This document shows, piece after piece, positions 28,239 to 37,716 of a DNA stretch of 64,000 bases. The DNA is from CAWJHE01 sp963842455 (GTDB lineage Bacteria > Chloroflexota > Anaerolineae > Anaerolineales > UBA4823). Each line of letters begins with the position of its first letter. Position 1 is the first letter of the stretch. The translations under genes and the position numbers were made by a program. The notes beneath the pieces are model-generated. The model saw nothing but the letters and a program-made list of their open reading frames with translations, ran no database searches and was not told where the DNA came from. The stretch is taken from assembly GCA_963842455.1 (NCBI GenBank), contig CAWJHE010000017.1:620001-684000 (forward strand), in the 5' to 3' direction.

Positions 28239-30722
28239 TTATTGCTCTACCGAGCTCTCTTCCAATTTTTCAGCGCTAATGCTCTCACCTGCCTGGCGAA
28301 AGACCAGCTCATTGGTGTTCTCATCCAAATCGACGACAATCTTATCGCCTTCGGAGAATTCACCCCCTAGTAAGCGGATGGATAGTGGGCTTTCCACGAA
28401 TTTCTGCAAGGCACGCTTCAATGGGCGGGCGCCAAAGGCAGGGTCGTACCCCTGCTGTGCCAGCCAATGCGCCGCAGCTTCGGTCAACTCGACCATCAGG
28501 CCCCGTTCGTTCATACGCTCCTGGATTTCCTTCATCTGCAGATCAACAATCAATGCCATCTGCTCCACAGAAAGCGGCGAGAAAGTAATGATTTCGTCAA
28601 TGCGATTCAAGAACTCAGGGCGGAATGTGCTTTTGAGCGCTTTCTCGATCTTGTCATGCTCGATGCTCTCTTCGCTGTCCCCGCGGCTTTGCAGGAATCC
28701 CAGGGTGCCAGAGCGGCGCACATATTCCGTGCCCAGGTTGCTGGTCATGATCAGGACGCTGTTGCGGAAATCCACCACGCGCCCCTGTCCATCGGTCAGG
28801 CGCCCGTCATCCAGAATTTGCAGCAAAGCATTCCACACTTCCGGGTGGGCTTTTTCAATTTCATCGAATAAAATCACCCGGTAAGGGCGGCGGCGGACGG
28901 CTTCGGTCAGCTGACCACCCTCTTCATAACCCACATAGCCTGGAGGAGCGCCAAACAAACGCGAAACGGTATGCTGCTCGCGGTATTCACTCATATCGAT
29001 ACGCACCAGGGCATCTTCATCGTCAAACATAAACCAGGCCAGGGCTTTCGCCAGCTCGGTTTTCCCCACACCGGAGGGCCCAATAAAGATAAACGAGCCA
29101 ATCGGGCGCTGCGGGTCTTTGAGACCAGAGCGGGCACGCCGGATGGCATCTGAGATGGCATGAATGGCCTCATCCTGCCCAATGATGCGCTCATGCAAGC
29201 GATCTTCCATCTGCAGCAGTTTTTGGGCTTCGGTTTCCATCATCTGGCTGACCGGTATGCCGGTCCACTGGGCGACCACTTCGGCTATATCAGCGGAATC
29301 AACCACTTCATCCAGCTTGTGTTCGGCTTCCCACTGGTCACGCAGACCGTTGAATTCAGTCTCCAGGCGCAGACGCTCGGCTTTTTTCTGAGCGGCGCGC
29401 TCATAGTCACGCTCCTGCCCGGCTTGCTCTTCCTCGGCGGACAGGCGATCAATCTCAGTTTTCATCGCCTTCAGCTCAGGCGGCAGGGAGTACAATGCAA
29501 CCCGCAGCTTAGCGGCGGCTTCGTCGATCAGGTCAATAGCTTTATCCGGCAAATGGCGATCAGTGACATAGCGCGCCGAAAGCCTGGCGGCATCCACCAG
29601 AGCGATGTCCGAAAATCTGACTTTGTGATGCGCCTCGTAACGGTCGCGCAATCCCTGCAGCATCTGGATCGTCTCTTCCACACTGGGTTCTTCCACATAA
29701 ACCGGGGCAAAACGCCGTTCCAGGGCTGAATCTTTCTCAATATACTTGTGGTACTCATCCAGAGTGGTGGCGCCAACACATTGCAGCTCGCCGCGCGCCA
29801 GGGCTGGCTTGAGCATATTGGATGCATCCATAGCGCCTTGGGCAGCGCCCGCACCGACAACAGTGTGCAGCTCATCAATAAACAAGATCACTTCGCCTTC
29901 CGCCCGCTGAATTTCTTCCACCACGGCTTTGAGGCGTTCTTCGAATTCACCCCGGAAACGAGAACCGGCAATCATAGCACCCAGGTCGAGTGCAATGACC
30001 TTCTTACCCGAAAGGATTTCAGGTACGTCATTGGTGGCGATTTTTTGCGCCAGACCTTCCACAATGGCAGTCTTTCCGACTCCAGCTTCCCCTATCAAGA
30101 CCGGGTTGTTCTTAGTACGCCGGCTAAGGACCTGGATGACACGCAGAATTTCTGTATCGCGCCCGATGACTGGATCCAGCTTGCCTTCACGCGCCATTTG
30201 GGTTAAGTCACGGGAATAGCGTTCCAGGGTGCGATAGCGCGTCTCAGCCTGCGGGTCGGTCACGCGTTGCCCGCCGCGAATTTGCTGGATGGCATCATAA
30301 ACGCGTTCGCGCGTGACGCCAGCGCCTTCCAGCAGGCGGGCAGCTGGGGTGCTGCGCTCGCTCATAATTGCCAGGAAGATGTGCTCGGTGGAAATATATT
30401 CATCCTTCAAGCGGTTGGCTTCTTCATTGGCCAAATCGATAATCCGCTTGACGCGCGGTGTGATGAAAATTTGCCCCGCTCCGCCGCCAAAAATATTTGC
30501 CTTGGGGCTGGTACGTAAAATATAGTCCAATCGTTCGGTCAAAGCTGCAGAGTCAATCTTAAGCAGCTCTAAAATTTGTGGGATTACTCCCTGTGGCTGT
30601 TCAATCAAAGCCAGCAAGATATGTTCAGTATCAATCTGATTATGACCATACCGCTGGATAATCTCAGCAGCACGTTGAGCAGCCTCTTGGGCTCGCTCGG
30701 TAAAACGGTCAAATCGCATCAT
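28239..30722 (-). CDS. clpC: ClpC-type AAA+ ATPase chaperone
   Basis: 827 residues from ATG 30722 (GAGG 8 bases ahead). Clp N-domain repeats (about 1-145), first AAA module with Walker A GEAGVGKTA and Walker B VILFIDELHT, a short middle domain (about 405-455), second module with Walker A GPSGVGKTE and Walker B VILFDEIEKAHP, and a C-terminal ClpB-D2-small domain. The short middle domain favours ClpC over ClpB (whose M-domain is about twice as long). ClpC unfolds proteins for ClpP or for refolding; no clpP or mcsB is next to it. It seems monocistronic, with a terminator beyond its 3' end. Confidence 0.9.
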   Translation of the reverse strand: MMRFDRFTERAQEAAQRAAEIIQRYGHNQIDTEHILLALIEQPQGVIPQILELLKIDSAALTERLDYILRTSPKANIFGGGAGQIFITPRVKRIIDLANEEANRLKDEYISTEHIFLAIMSERSTPAARLLEGAGVTRERVYDAIQQIRGGQRVTDPQAETRYRTLERYSRDLTQMAREGKLDPVIGRDTEILRVIQVLSRRTKNNPVLIGEAGVGKTAIVEGLAQKIATNDVPEILSGKKVIALDLGAMIAGSRFRGEFEERLKAVVEEIQRAEGEVILFIDELHTVVGAGAAQGAMDASNMLKPALARGELQCVGATTLDEYHKYIEKDSALERRFAPVYVEEPSVEETIQMLQGLRDRYEAHHKVRFSDIALVDAARLSARYVTDRHLPDKAIDLIDEAAAKLRVALYSLPPELKAMKTEIDRLSAEEEQAGQERDYERAAQKKAERLRLETEFNGLRDQWEAEHKLDEVVDSADIAEVVAQWTGIPVSQMMETEAQKLLQMEDRLHERIIGQDEAIHAISDAIRRARSGLKDPQRPIGSFIFIGPSGVGKTELAKALAWFMFDDEDALVRIDMSEYREQHTVSRLFGAPPGYVGYEEGGQLTEAVRRRPYRVILFDEIEKAHPEVWNALLQILDDGRLTDGQGRVVDFRNSVLIMTSNLGTEYVRRSGTLGFLQSRGDSEESIEHDKIEKALKSTFRPEFLNRIDEIITFSPLSVEQMALIVDLQMKEIQERMNERGLMVELTEAAAHWLAQQGYDPAFGARPLKRALQKFVESPLSIRLLGGEFSEGDKIVVDLDENTNELVFRQAGESISAEKLEESSVEQ

Positions 30723-30846
30723 TATCTTATCCTCTTTCTGAAACAGGAAAAACCTGACAGGAAGATTATAACATTCAGACACTTAATAATTCACTAACGG
30801 GGTGTTAGAGAAGTATATGAAAGCCGCCAATCTGTTCGTTTACGGG

Positions 30847-32377
30847 TCAGTTTTGCTGGGGGTTGCGGTCATCGAAGCAACCAGAGTTCGTAGCCTCGAT
30901 ATACGCCGTAGAAGATAATGCAGGGCCTGGCGTCAGTGTGACCTGCAGCAGGTAAATCTGGGGAATCCACCCAATTCTTCCCTCAGCATCCTGCACTTCC
31001 ACCCACACCAGTCCATTGACCACCTGTATTCCATAAAGCACAGTTAAGAATTGATTGTGCCTTACCGCTGCAATTTCAGGTCCTTCAGGCCATTGTCTCA
31101 TGCGCATATTGGGCAAACCGGTACTCCAGGCCTTTGACCAGGGCTGGTGTTGCGGTCATTGTGTGTGTGACAGTCATCGTAGGTGTCGCTGAGGGTGTGG
31201 CAGTGCTGGTTTCTGTAGCCGTCGAGGTTGGCCGTGGTGTAGCTGTATGGGTAGATGTCGGGCTGGGACCAGGCGTCGGTGTGCGGGTCACAGTTGGCGT
31301 GGGGGTAAATGTAGGAGGAACCAATGGGTCCAGTCGAGCAGCAAACACCTGGTTTACCACCACTGCTACCGTACGCTGCAAACGATCGGCTATATTTTTT
31401 TGTAAAGTGACACTATCTTCATACTTTAGTAAGGCGATTGTCCGCAAGGTGATATCCAAATGGAGCTCATCACCCGTTGTGTAAGTATCCCATCCAATCA
31501 GCTCAGCATGTTCAATTTTGGCTACCTCATCTAAAATGACTTCCTCAATTAAGCGCGCCTCATTCGCGCTTTTCACAAACTGGTAGCTCAACAGGCTCAA
31601 CGAGCCCAATAAAAGCGTGGTCAGAAAAGCGGAAATGAAAAGACTGCTGGGGATTCTTTTATTTTGCTTGGAGAATGGCGAGCGAAACCCAAGGAGAAAG
31701 AAAACCAAAGAGGCTGCAAAGGCGATGCTCACCATGTTGGTAAGAAACAGCAGAAAAGAGCCTCCAGCTACATCCATGCGCCCCATCGCCAGTCCTATGC
31801 CAACGGTACATAAGGGAGGCATCAAAGCTGTGGCAATCGCCACACCAGGTAGTGCAGCCGAGATATGAGGCATTGCCAAGGCAAAGGCTGCCGCGGCTCC
31901 ACCCGCCAACGCTACTCCCAAATCAATTGGCGATGGCTTGGTGCGGCTGAGGACTTCATTGGGCAATTCTTGCATAACAATTAAGGGTAAATAGCGGTTC
32001 ACCCAGGCCAACAGAAACGAAATCAAGATTGCCAGTAAAGCGCCGCGGATCAGGGCTGCTGTGGCATCGCGCAGCATGCGGTCATCACCTGTCAAGGAAG
32101 ATAATCCCAATCCAATAATCGGTGACATGAGCGGGGCAACCAGCATGGCTCCAATAATAATCGCGGGAGAATCTACCAGCAAACCCTGTGTGGCAATAAT
32201 ACAGGATAAGACCACCAGGAGGAAGAAATCAAAACTGGGGCGGGAAGCATTGCGTAATTGCACATGAACTTCCCCCCTTCTTTCAGCATCGATCAGTCGG
32301 GTGATCCGTCGCCACCAGAGCAGCAACTTAATCCGCATGGATGTAGGCGCAGGTTTCTCTTCGGTTTTCTGTGTCAA
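30847..32377 (-). CDS. DUF389 membrane protein with Thr/Pro linker and SH3-like tail, frameshifted
   Basis: About 509 residues. Start TTG 32377 follows GGGAGG by 5 bases. The N-terminal half is a DUF389 (TIGR00341-type) membrane domain with about six helices, including GLLVDSPAIIIGAMLVAPLMSP and GVAIATALMPPLCTVGIGLA. A soluble domain follows (about 265-335), then a 55-residue Thr/Pro-rich linker. A frame change near 31121-31131 leads to an SH3-like bacterial domain (LPNMRMRQWPEGPEIAAV, VVNGLVWVEVQD, GRIGWIPQIYL). The SH3 tail would sit outside the cell and may bind wall or polysaccharide. Transport activity is suspected for the family but not established. Confidence 0.78.
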
Positions 32378-32536
32378 GTGATCCTCCCGGTTTATTTTAC
32401 CTCGATAACAGATGAGACTCTGGTGAGAATCGGGAACTAATCAACGCCACCTTTCGTCTGTATCATTGATAGGATATAAAACCAACCATATTTTGGTTGA
32501 CTGAATTAAAACCATTTACCTTAAGAGGAGTACAAC

Positions 32537-33302
32537 ATGTTTAAGAAGACCTTTTTACTGACCAGCATCCTGCTCATTTCCATCCTGCTCACCGGATGCG
32601 CAGGGGCAGCCTTTGCCCAAACCCCTGGAGAAATCGCCCAGGCTGTAACGCAAACCAGCGAAAGTGAAACCTACCACTCGAACGCTTTCTGTCAGCGGCA
32701 GTGGGCAAGCTTACCTGACGCCTGACATTGCTTATATCAATATTGGCGTGCGTACAGAAGGCGCTGTAGCCTCCGAGGTGGTCACAGAGAATTCAAGCCT
32801 CTCGCAAAAAATTGCAGATGCCCTGAAATCTTTGGATGTAGACGAAAAAGACATTCAAACCACAAACTTCAGCATCTTCCCACAGCAGAAGTATGACCTG
32901 GAAGGTAAGCCAACTGGTGAGATTACCTATGTAGTCGAAAACACCGTTCACGTCACTGTACGAAATCTGGACAGTATTGGCGACCTGCTTGATGCAGCCG
33001 TTACCGCTGGCGCTAACCAGATCTACGGCATCCAGTTTGATGTAGCTGATAAAACCGCAGCACTCTCTGAAGCTCGCAAAGCAGCCGTTGAGAATGCCAA
33101 GGAAATCGCTGGAGAATTAGCCAGCGCAGCCGGTGTCACCCTGGGCGATGTGCAGACCATCAGCATGGTCAGCGCAAGCACCCCGATCCCAATGTTTGAA
33201 GGGCGCGGCGGCGTCATGATGGCAGAAGCTGCCAGTGTACCCGTCTCCCCCGGACAAATGATCCTCACCGTTGATGTGACCATGGTCTACCAAATTCGCT
33301 AA
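32537..33302 (+). CDS. SIMPL-domain (DUF541) lipoprotein, frameshifted
   Basis: About 254 residues. Lipobox ILLTGC ends the signal peptide (Cys about residue 21). After the frame change near 32659-32680 (AAA or GAAAC run), the SIMPL/DUF541 domain begins RTLSVSGSGQAYLTPDIAYI and continues through FSIFPQQKYD and TVHVTVRNLDSIGDLLDAAV to the C-terminus. Family members are exported and resemble BP26/OMP28; a role in oligomeric surface structures is reported for some, but the function is unclear. AAGAGGAG precedes the ATG. A strong terminator follows the stop. Confidence 0.85.
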
Positions 33303-33328
33303 GCTTTCCTGACGGTTCCCCCCGCTTT

Positions 33329-33366
33329 CCCCCTCTCCTGAAAGGCACTAGAAAATGGAGAGGGGG
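33329..33366. terminator. Bidirectional terminator between SIMPL gene and recO
   Basis: Stem CCCCCTCTCC (33329-33338) pairs perfectly with GGAGAGGGGG (33357-33366) across an 18-base loop, followed by ATTTTTCTT on the plus strand. It lies between two convergent stop codons 72 bp apart. Confidence 0.8.
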
Positions 33367-33373
33367 ATTTTTC

Positions 33374-34195
33374 TTAAGAATCATCCTCAAAAGAAAAATC
33401 ATTTGCCTTGCCTGAAGCCAATCGCCTGGCACGCTGCATAAAAGGCGGGGTATTCAGGCCTCGTTCCAACAAATAAGTCAGGTAATGCTGCATGATCATT
33501 TCCAGTTCATGATTCAGCGAAGATGTCAACACAACCCTGGAGGCATCCTTAAAATTGCTACGCTGAAAATGCCTGAGATATTTCAAGGCTTGCATTGAAA
33601 TCGGGCGCGAGCCGCTCAATTTGGGTCCACATTTAGGACAAAGCACACCACCTTGTTGTGATGAGAAATATTGGTTTTCCGGCTTTATTTCCTCACTGCA
33701 CTGCGCACATTTGAGAAGCTGTGGCCGAAAACCCAGGTGATCCAACAGGCGAACTTCATAATACCGCGCTACCAGGTCTTGATCCACCGCCTGGCTTAAG
33801 CGCCCCAGGCTGTCTGTGAGCAATGTGAATATACCGATATTCGCCCCTTCTTCGTAAGTAAAACGATCCAACAATTCAACCAGGTAAAGCCCACAAGTCA
33901 TGCGGATTAAATCTTCGCGGATGGGTAGATAAGCATCCAATGTTTCTACCTGGGTTATCAATGGGATTTCTTTGCCGCGTGCCAACAGCAAACTCACCCG
34001 GGTAAAAGGCTCCAGGTGTCCTGCTTTACGAGAGCGAGCTTTGCGCACACCTTTGGCAACCGTGCGCAACTTACCGTACTCTTTCGTAAAAAGCCAGATT
34101 AAACGGTCTGCTTCGCCCCAATTTAAATGGCGCAGCACAATCGCTTCAACTCTTAAAGTCCGTTGCCTTTGAAAAGGCAAATCTCCAGGATGCAT
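33374..34195 (-). CDS. recO: DNA repair protein RecO
   Basis: 273 residues. The N-terminal OB fold starts RQRTLRVEAIVLRHLNWGEADRLI, and the helical C-terminal domain includes a zinc-type cluster C-x2-C (CAQC) and C-x2-C (CPKC) at about residues 171-196, as in RecO of several phyla. RecO anneals single strands and, with RecR, helps load RecA at gaps. It is divergent from rplI, which starts 145 bp away. The stop lies just past a bidirectional terminator shared with the SIMPL gene. Confidence 0.92.
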   Translation of the reverse strand: MHPGDLPFQRQRTLRVEAIVLRHLNWGEADRLIWLFTKEYGKLRTVAKGVRKARSRKAGHLEPFTRVSLLLARGKEIPLITQVETLDAYLPIREDLIRMTCGLYLVELLDRFTYEEGANIGIFTLLTDSLGRLSQAVDQDLVARYYEVRLLDHLGFRPQLLKCAQCSEEIKPENQYFSSQQGGVLCPKCGPKLSGSRPISMQALKYLRHFQRSNFKDASRVVLTSSLNHELEMIMQHYLTYLLERGLNTPPFMQRARRLASGKANDFSFEDDS

Positions 34196-34240
34196 GAGCG
34201 GATTATATCAAGTAAATCACCCAATAAACTGGCGCCCTGG

Positions 34241-34304
34241 TTGACTTCCCACACTCCTTCTGGTAAAATCAGCGGGCTCGGGGCGTTGTACCCTTCGTCC
34301 GAGC
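34241..34304 (+). promoter_or_regulatory. rplI promoter and leader hairpin
   Basis: TTGACT (34241-34246), 17-bp spacer, TAAAAT (34264-34269): a near-consensus promoter. The expected start near 34276 opens directly into a hairpin GCTCGG (34276-34281)/CCGAGC (34299-34304) with a GGG/CCC inner pair. A stable 5' hairpin could protect the mRNA or bind a ribosomal protein for feedback; that role is inferred. Confidence 0.65.
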
Positions 34305-34339
34305 AATCAACTATTCTTAAGCGAAAGGGCTTGACGATT

Positions 34340-34867
34340 ATGAAGGTTTTACTCATTAAAGATGTATACAAATTAGGTCGGGCAGGCGATGTGAAGCGCG
34401 TCGCAGATGGTTACGGGCGCAACTTCCTTATCCCGCAAGGCCTGGCGGTTCTGGCGACACCGGGAGCACTTAAGCAAGTTTCCCGCATTCGAACAACCGC
34501 CGACGTTAAACGCGCCGTTGAAAACAAAGAACTCAGTGGGGTTGCTGAAATCCTCAGCAAGCTCAACTTATTCTTCCCAGCTAAAGCTGGCGAAACCGGC
34601 AAATTATACGGCTCGATTACTCCCCAAATGATTGCTGAAACTATTCAGAAAAAAACTGGAATCGAGATCAACCGCCGCCAGTTGGATTTTGAACCGATCC
34701 GCACCCTGGGTCAGCATTCCCTCCACATTCGATTGACTATTGACCTGGTCCCTGAAATCAAGGTAATCGTCCATCGTGAAGGCGAATCGCCAGAAGATTA
34801 CCTGGAAAGCGCTGAGATTGAGGAAGAAGTGGCAGAAGTTGAAGTGGAGAACGAGGCAGAAGCCTAA
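34340..34867 (+). CDS. rplI: 50S ribosomal protein L9
   Basis: 175 residues, starting MKVLLIKDVYKLGRAGDVK, with the L9 N-terminal rRNA-binding motif GYGRNFLIPQGLA (about 24-36). The central connecting helix and C-terminal domain (about 75-148, with LYGSITPQMIAETIQKKTGI) are present. An acidic tail (about 155-175, rich in Glu and Val) extends beyond the usual 148 residues. L9 binds 23S rRNA near L1 and affects translocation fidelity. It is usually near rpsF/rpsR/dnaB, none of which is in view. It has its own strong promoter upstream. Confidence 0.96.
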   Translation: MKVLLIKDVYKLGRAGDVKRVADGYGRNFLIPQGLAVLATPGALKQVSRIRTTADVKRAVENKELSGVAEILSKLNLFFPAKAGETGKLYGSITPQMIAETIQKKTGIEINRRQLDFEPIRTLGQHSLHIRLTIDLVPEIKVIVHREGESPEDYLESAEIEEEVAEVEVENEAEA

Positions 34868-35084
34868 TTCCTGATTATTCGATTTTCTGTAACGAATGAT
34901 TACCGGCCTGCACAAAGGGGAGGTTGGATCAGAAGCAAAACAGCGGTAAACTATGTTAAGCTTCTATTCACCAGGGTACAAATCCTTCTCTTGTATAGGC
35001 CGGTTTTTGTATTGTAGCGAAAGCTCAATTGCCCTGGCTAGTATTTCAAAGGGCTCCGGTGTGTAGACCGGGTTATGTAATGGT

Positions 35085-36347
35085 ATGAACAATTCCGCCG
35101 GACAGCAACTTCGCCAGGCGCGCGAAAAACGACAACTCACATTAGAACAAGCCGCCAAGGCGACCCATATCCGCTCACATTACCTGCAGGCACTGGAAGC
35201 GGAACTGTTTGATTCTCTGCCATCCCCTACCCAGGCCAAGGGATTTTTGCGCATCTACGCAAGTTTTTTAAACCTTGACCCTGAAACCCTATCCACCAGC
35301 CTTGAAAACCAGAACGCAGAAATCTCTGTTCCGCTGGAAAAGCCTGGCGAACAGCCTGCCCTGCCGCCAACCCCAAAATATGCCCAGGCAGATCAAATCT
35401 TTTCGGAAATCGGCCGGTTATTACGCGGCCAAAGAGAACTGCTTGGTCTCTCACTCGAAGAAGTTGAGAAGCATACTCACTTAAGATTACACTATTTGCA
35501 GGCTCTGGAAAGTGGAAATCTAGATTCTTTGCCATCACCCGTCCAGGGCCGGGGGATGCTGAATAATTATGCTTCTTTTTTGGGTATGGATGCCGATCAG
35601 TTATTGCTGCGTTTCGCAGAGGGACTGCAATCCCGGCTAAGCATAAAGCAAGCAGAAGCTCCGCAAAAAGAAAGCCAGCCCGAAAAAAGCCAGCCCATTA
35701 TACCGCTTCGCCTGAGACGTTATTTTTCAAGTGAGGCAATCATCGGCGGTACGGTGATCGCAGGTTTAATCATTTTTGTGTTGTGGGGAGCAATCCGGGT
35801 TTTCTCTCTAGGCTCTGAGCAGGAGCCTACGGCAACTGCCCCTTCAATCTCCGATATACTCCTGGCCTCCTCAACAGCGACCCTGACGGAAACACCTGCC
35901 CCAGAAACACCAACCATCCCCGCGAATCAGGCTCTCTTCCCCACTCAGGTGCTGGCTACCGACGAGCAGACCGGTGAAATCATCTCCCCGGGCCAGGATG
36001 GCAATATACAGATCAACATTTCAGTTCGCCAAAGAGCCTGGCTGCGCGTTTGGGTTGATGGGGAAATTGAATTTGAAGGTCGCATCCTGCCAGGCGCTGC
36101 CTATAGCTACTCAGGCGAATCCCAGGTCGAAATCCTGGTAAGCAGCGGTTCAGCCATCCAGGTTTTTTTCAACCAGCAAGATCTGGGAACGCTTGGCCTT
36201 TATGGCCAGGTTATTAACCAGATTTACACCAGCGAAGGAATTGTCGCACCCACACCGACGATCACACCTACCCAGCTTGCTACACCTACCAGCACCAGCA
36301 CACCGACGCCAGCTGTGTTACAAACTGGTGTTCCTCCGTTACCATAA
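35085..36347 (+). CDS. RodZ-like membrane HTH protein with duplicated HTH module
   Basis: 420 residues. Two HTH_25 modules in tandem: about 5-75 (LRQAREKRQLTLEQAAKATH then LPSPTQAKGFLRIYASFL) and about 108-180 (LRGQRELLGLSLEEVEKHTH then LPSPVQGRGMLNNYASFL). A membrane helix follows (about 222-242), then a Thr/Pro-rich stalk, a DUF4115 (RodZ C-terminal) domain (about 300-385), and another TPT-rich tail. RodZ couples MreB to the wall machinery; duplication of the cytoplasmic HTH is unusual. It precedes rimO, a pairing seen in several phyla. A small hairpin CCGGT/ACCGG (35056-35071) sits just before the ATG. Confidence 0.85.
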   Translation: MNNSAGQQLRQAREKRQLTLEQAAKATHIRSHYLQALEAELFDSLPSPTQAKGFLRIYASFLNLDPETLSTSLENQNAEISVPLEKPGEQPALPPTPKYAQADQIFSEIGRLLRGQRELLGLSLEEVEKHTHLRLHYLQALESGNLDSLPSPVQGRGMLNNYASFLGMDADQLLLRFAEGLQSRLSIKQAEAPQKESQPEKSQPIIPLRLRRYFSSEAIIGGTVIAGLIIFVLWGAIRVFSLGSEQEPTATAPSISDILLASSTATLTETPAPETPTIPANQALFPTQVLATDEQTGEIISPGQDGNIQINISVRQRAWLRVWVDGEIEFEGRILPGAAYSYSGESQVEILVSSGSAIQVFFNQQDLGTLGLYGQVINQIYTSEGIVAPTPTITPTQLATPTSTSTPTPAVLQTGVPPLP

Positions 36348-36363
36348 TCTTTTTGAGGTATTT

Positions 36364-37713
36364 ATGCGTTCGAATAAGGTTCATATCATCTCCCTAGGAT
36401 GCGCCAAGAACACGGTCGACTCATCCTCCATGGGCACTTTACTGGAAGACGCCGGTTTTTCTTTTACAGATAAATCTCAGCAGGCAAATGTCATTATTGT
36501 CAATACTTGCGGTTTTATCGGGCCAGCAAAACAAGAATCACTGGATGTCCTCAGTGAGTTGGCCTCATCGAAACGCTCAGGACAAATCCTGATCGCGGCT
36601 GGCTGCCTGACTCAGCGCTATGGTGCAGAAATTGCTAAACAAGTACCGGGCATTGACGGTATCCTGGGAACACGGCGCTGGATGGACATTGTCGAAGTTG
36701 TCCAGAAGCTACGCTCCACAAAATATCCGCAGCCAGAATATCATTTACCCGATGTGGCAACCGTCGGTAAAGACGAGCACGATGTGTTACGAGTATCCGT
36801 GCAAGGCGCCAGCGCTTATCTTAAAATTGCAGACGGCTGCCGGCGTCCTTGCGCTTTCTGTGCAATTCCGCTCATCAAAGGCACGGCTGTCAGCCGACCG
36901 GTAGAATCAATCCTGGCTGAAGCTCAAGCCATGCAAGAACTGGGCATCAAAGAACTGATACTGATCGCGCAGGATACTACCGACTACGGTCACGACCTGG
37001 GCATGAAAGATGGACTGGCGCAGTTGCTGGAGAAAATCACCCAGTCAGCCCCCGAACTTGCTTGGGTCCGGGTTATGTATGCTTACCCCGGTTATGTCAC
37101 CGATCGCCTGATCGATGTGATGGCCAGCCAAAAACAAATCGTCTCATACCTGGATATGCCACTTCAACATGCCCACCCCGACACGCTTAAACGCATGCGG
37201 CGACCAGCGAACATGGATTGGGTTTATCGCACCCTGGACAAGATGCGCAATAAAATCCCAGACCTGGCGCTGCGGACCACCTTTATCGTCGGTTATCCCG
37301 GGGAGACCGAGCAGGAATTCCAGGCACTGTTAGAATTTGTGCAATCCATGCAATTTGACCGCATCGGTACATTCCAATTTTCTTTTGAGCCAGGCACTTT
37401 TAGCGAACCTCTGGGCGATCCAATCCCTGCTGAGGTTAAAGAAGAACGTTACCAAATCCTGATGGAGGCGCAGCAATCCATATCTCTGCAAAAAAATCAG
37501 AGTTTTATTGGAAAAACACTGGATGTATTGGTGGAAGGCCAGGGTGACGGCATCTCTTTGGGACGCACATACCGGGATGCACCGGAAATTGATGGAATGG
37601 TCATCATCGAAAGTGAAATCCCCGTCGGAGAAATGGTCCCTGTACGTATCACTGGCGCTATGCCTTACGATCTAAGCGGGATACTTGACAAGAATTCTTT
37701 ACAGGAGCGATAA
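36364..37713 (+). CDS. rimO: Ribosomal protein S12 methylthiotransferase RimO
   Basis: 449 residues from ATG 36364 (GAGGT 5 bases ahead). UPF0004 domain with cluster ligands in SLGCAKNTVDSS, VNTCGFI and AAGCLTQRY; radical-SAM domain with CRRPCAFCAIP (CxxxCxxC); C-terminal TRAM domain. RimO is told from MiaB by the GCAKN(T/R)VDS start. It methylthiolates an Asp of S12. Starts 17 bp after the RodZ-like gene; the cysQ-like gene follows within 3 bp, so all three are likely one transcript. Confidence 0.95.
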   Translation: MRSNKVHIISLGCAKNTVDSSSMGTLLEDAGFSFTDKSQQANVIIVNTCGFIGPAKQESLDVLSELASSKRSGQILIAAGCLTQRYGAEIAKQVPGIDGILGTRRWMDIVEVVQKLRSTKYPQPEYHLPDVATVGKDEHDVLRVSVQGASAYLKIADGCRRPCAFCAIPLIKGTAVSRPVESILAEAQAMQELGIKELILIAQDTTDYGHDLGMKDGLAQLLEKITQSAPELAWVRVMYAYPGYVTDRLIDVMASQKQIVSYLDMPLQHAHPDTLKRMRRPANMDWVYRTLDKMRNKIPDLALRTTFIVGYPGETEQEFQALLEFVQSMQFDRIGTFQFSFEPGTFSEPLGDPIPAEVKEERYQILMEAQQSISLQKNQSFIGKTLDVLVEGQGDGISLGRTYRDAPEIDGMVIIESEIPVGEMVPVRITGAMPYDLSGILDKNSLQER

Positions 37714-37716
37714 GCA

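Noticed and set aside
31134..31484. Val/Gly-rich plus-strand frame of 116 residues
   Set aside because: It is the antisense reading of the Thr/Pro-rich linker of the DUF389 protein.
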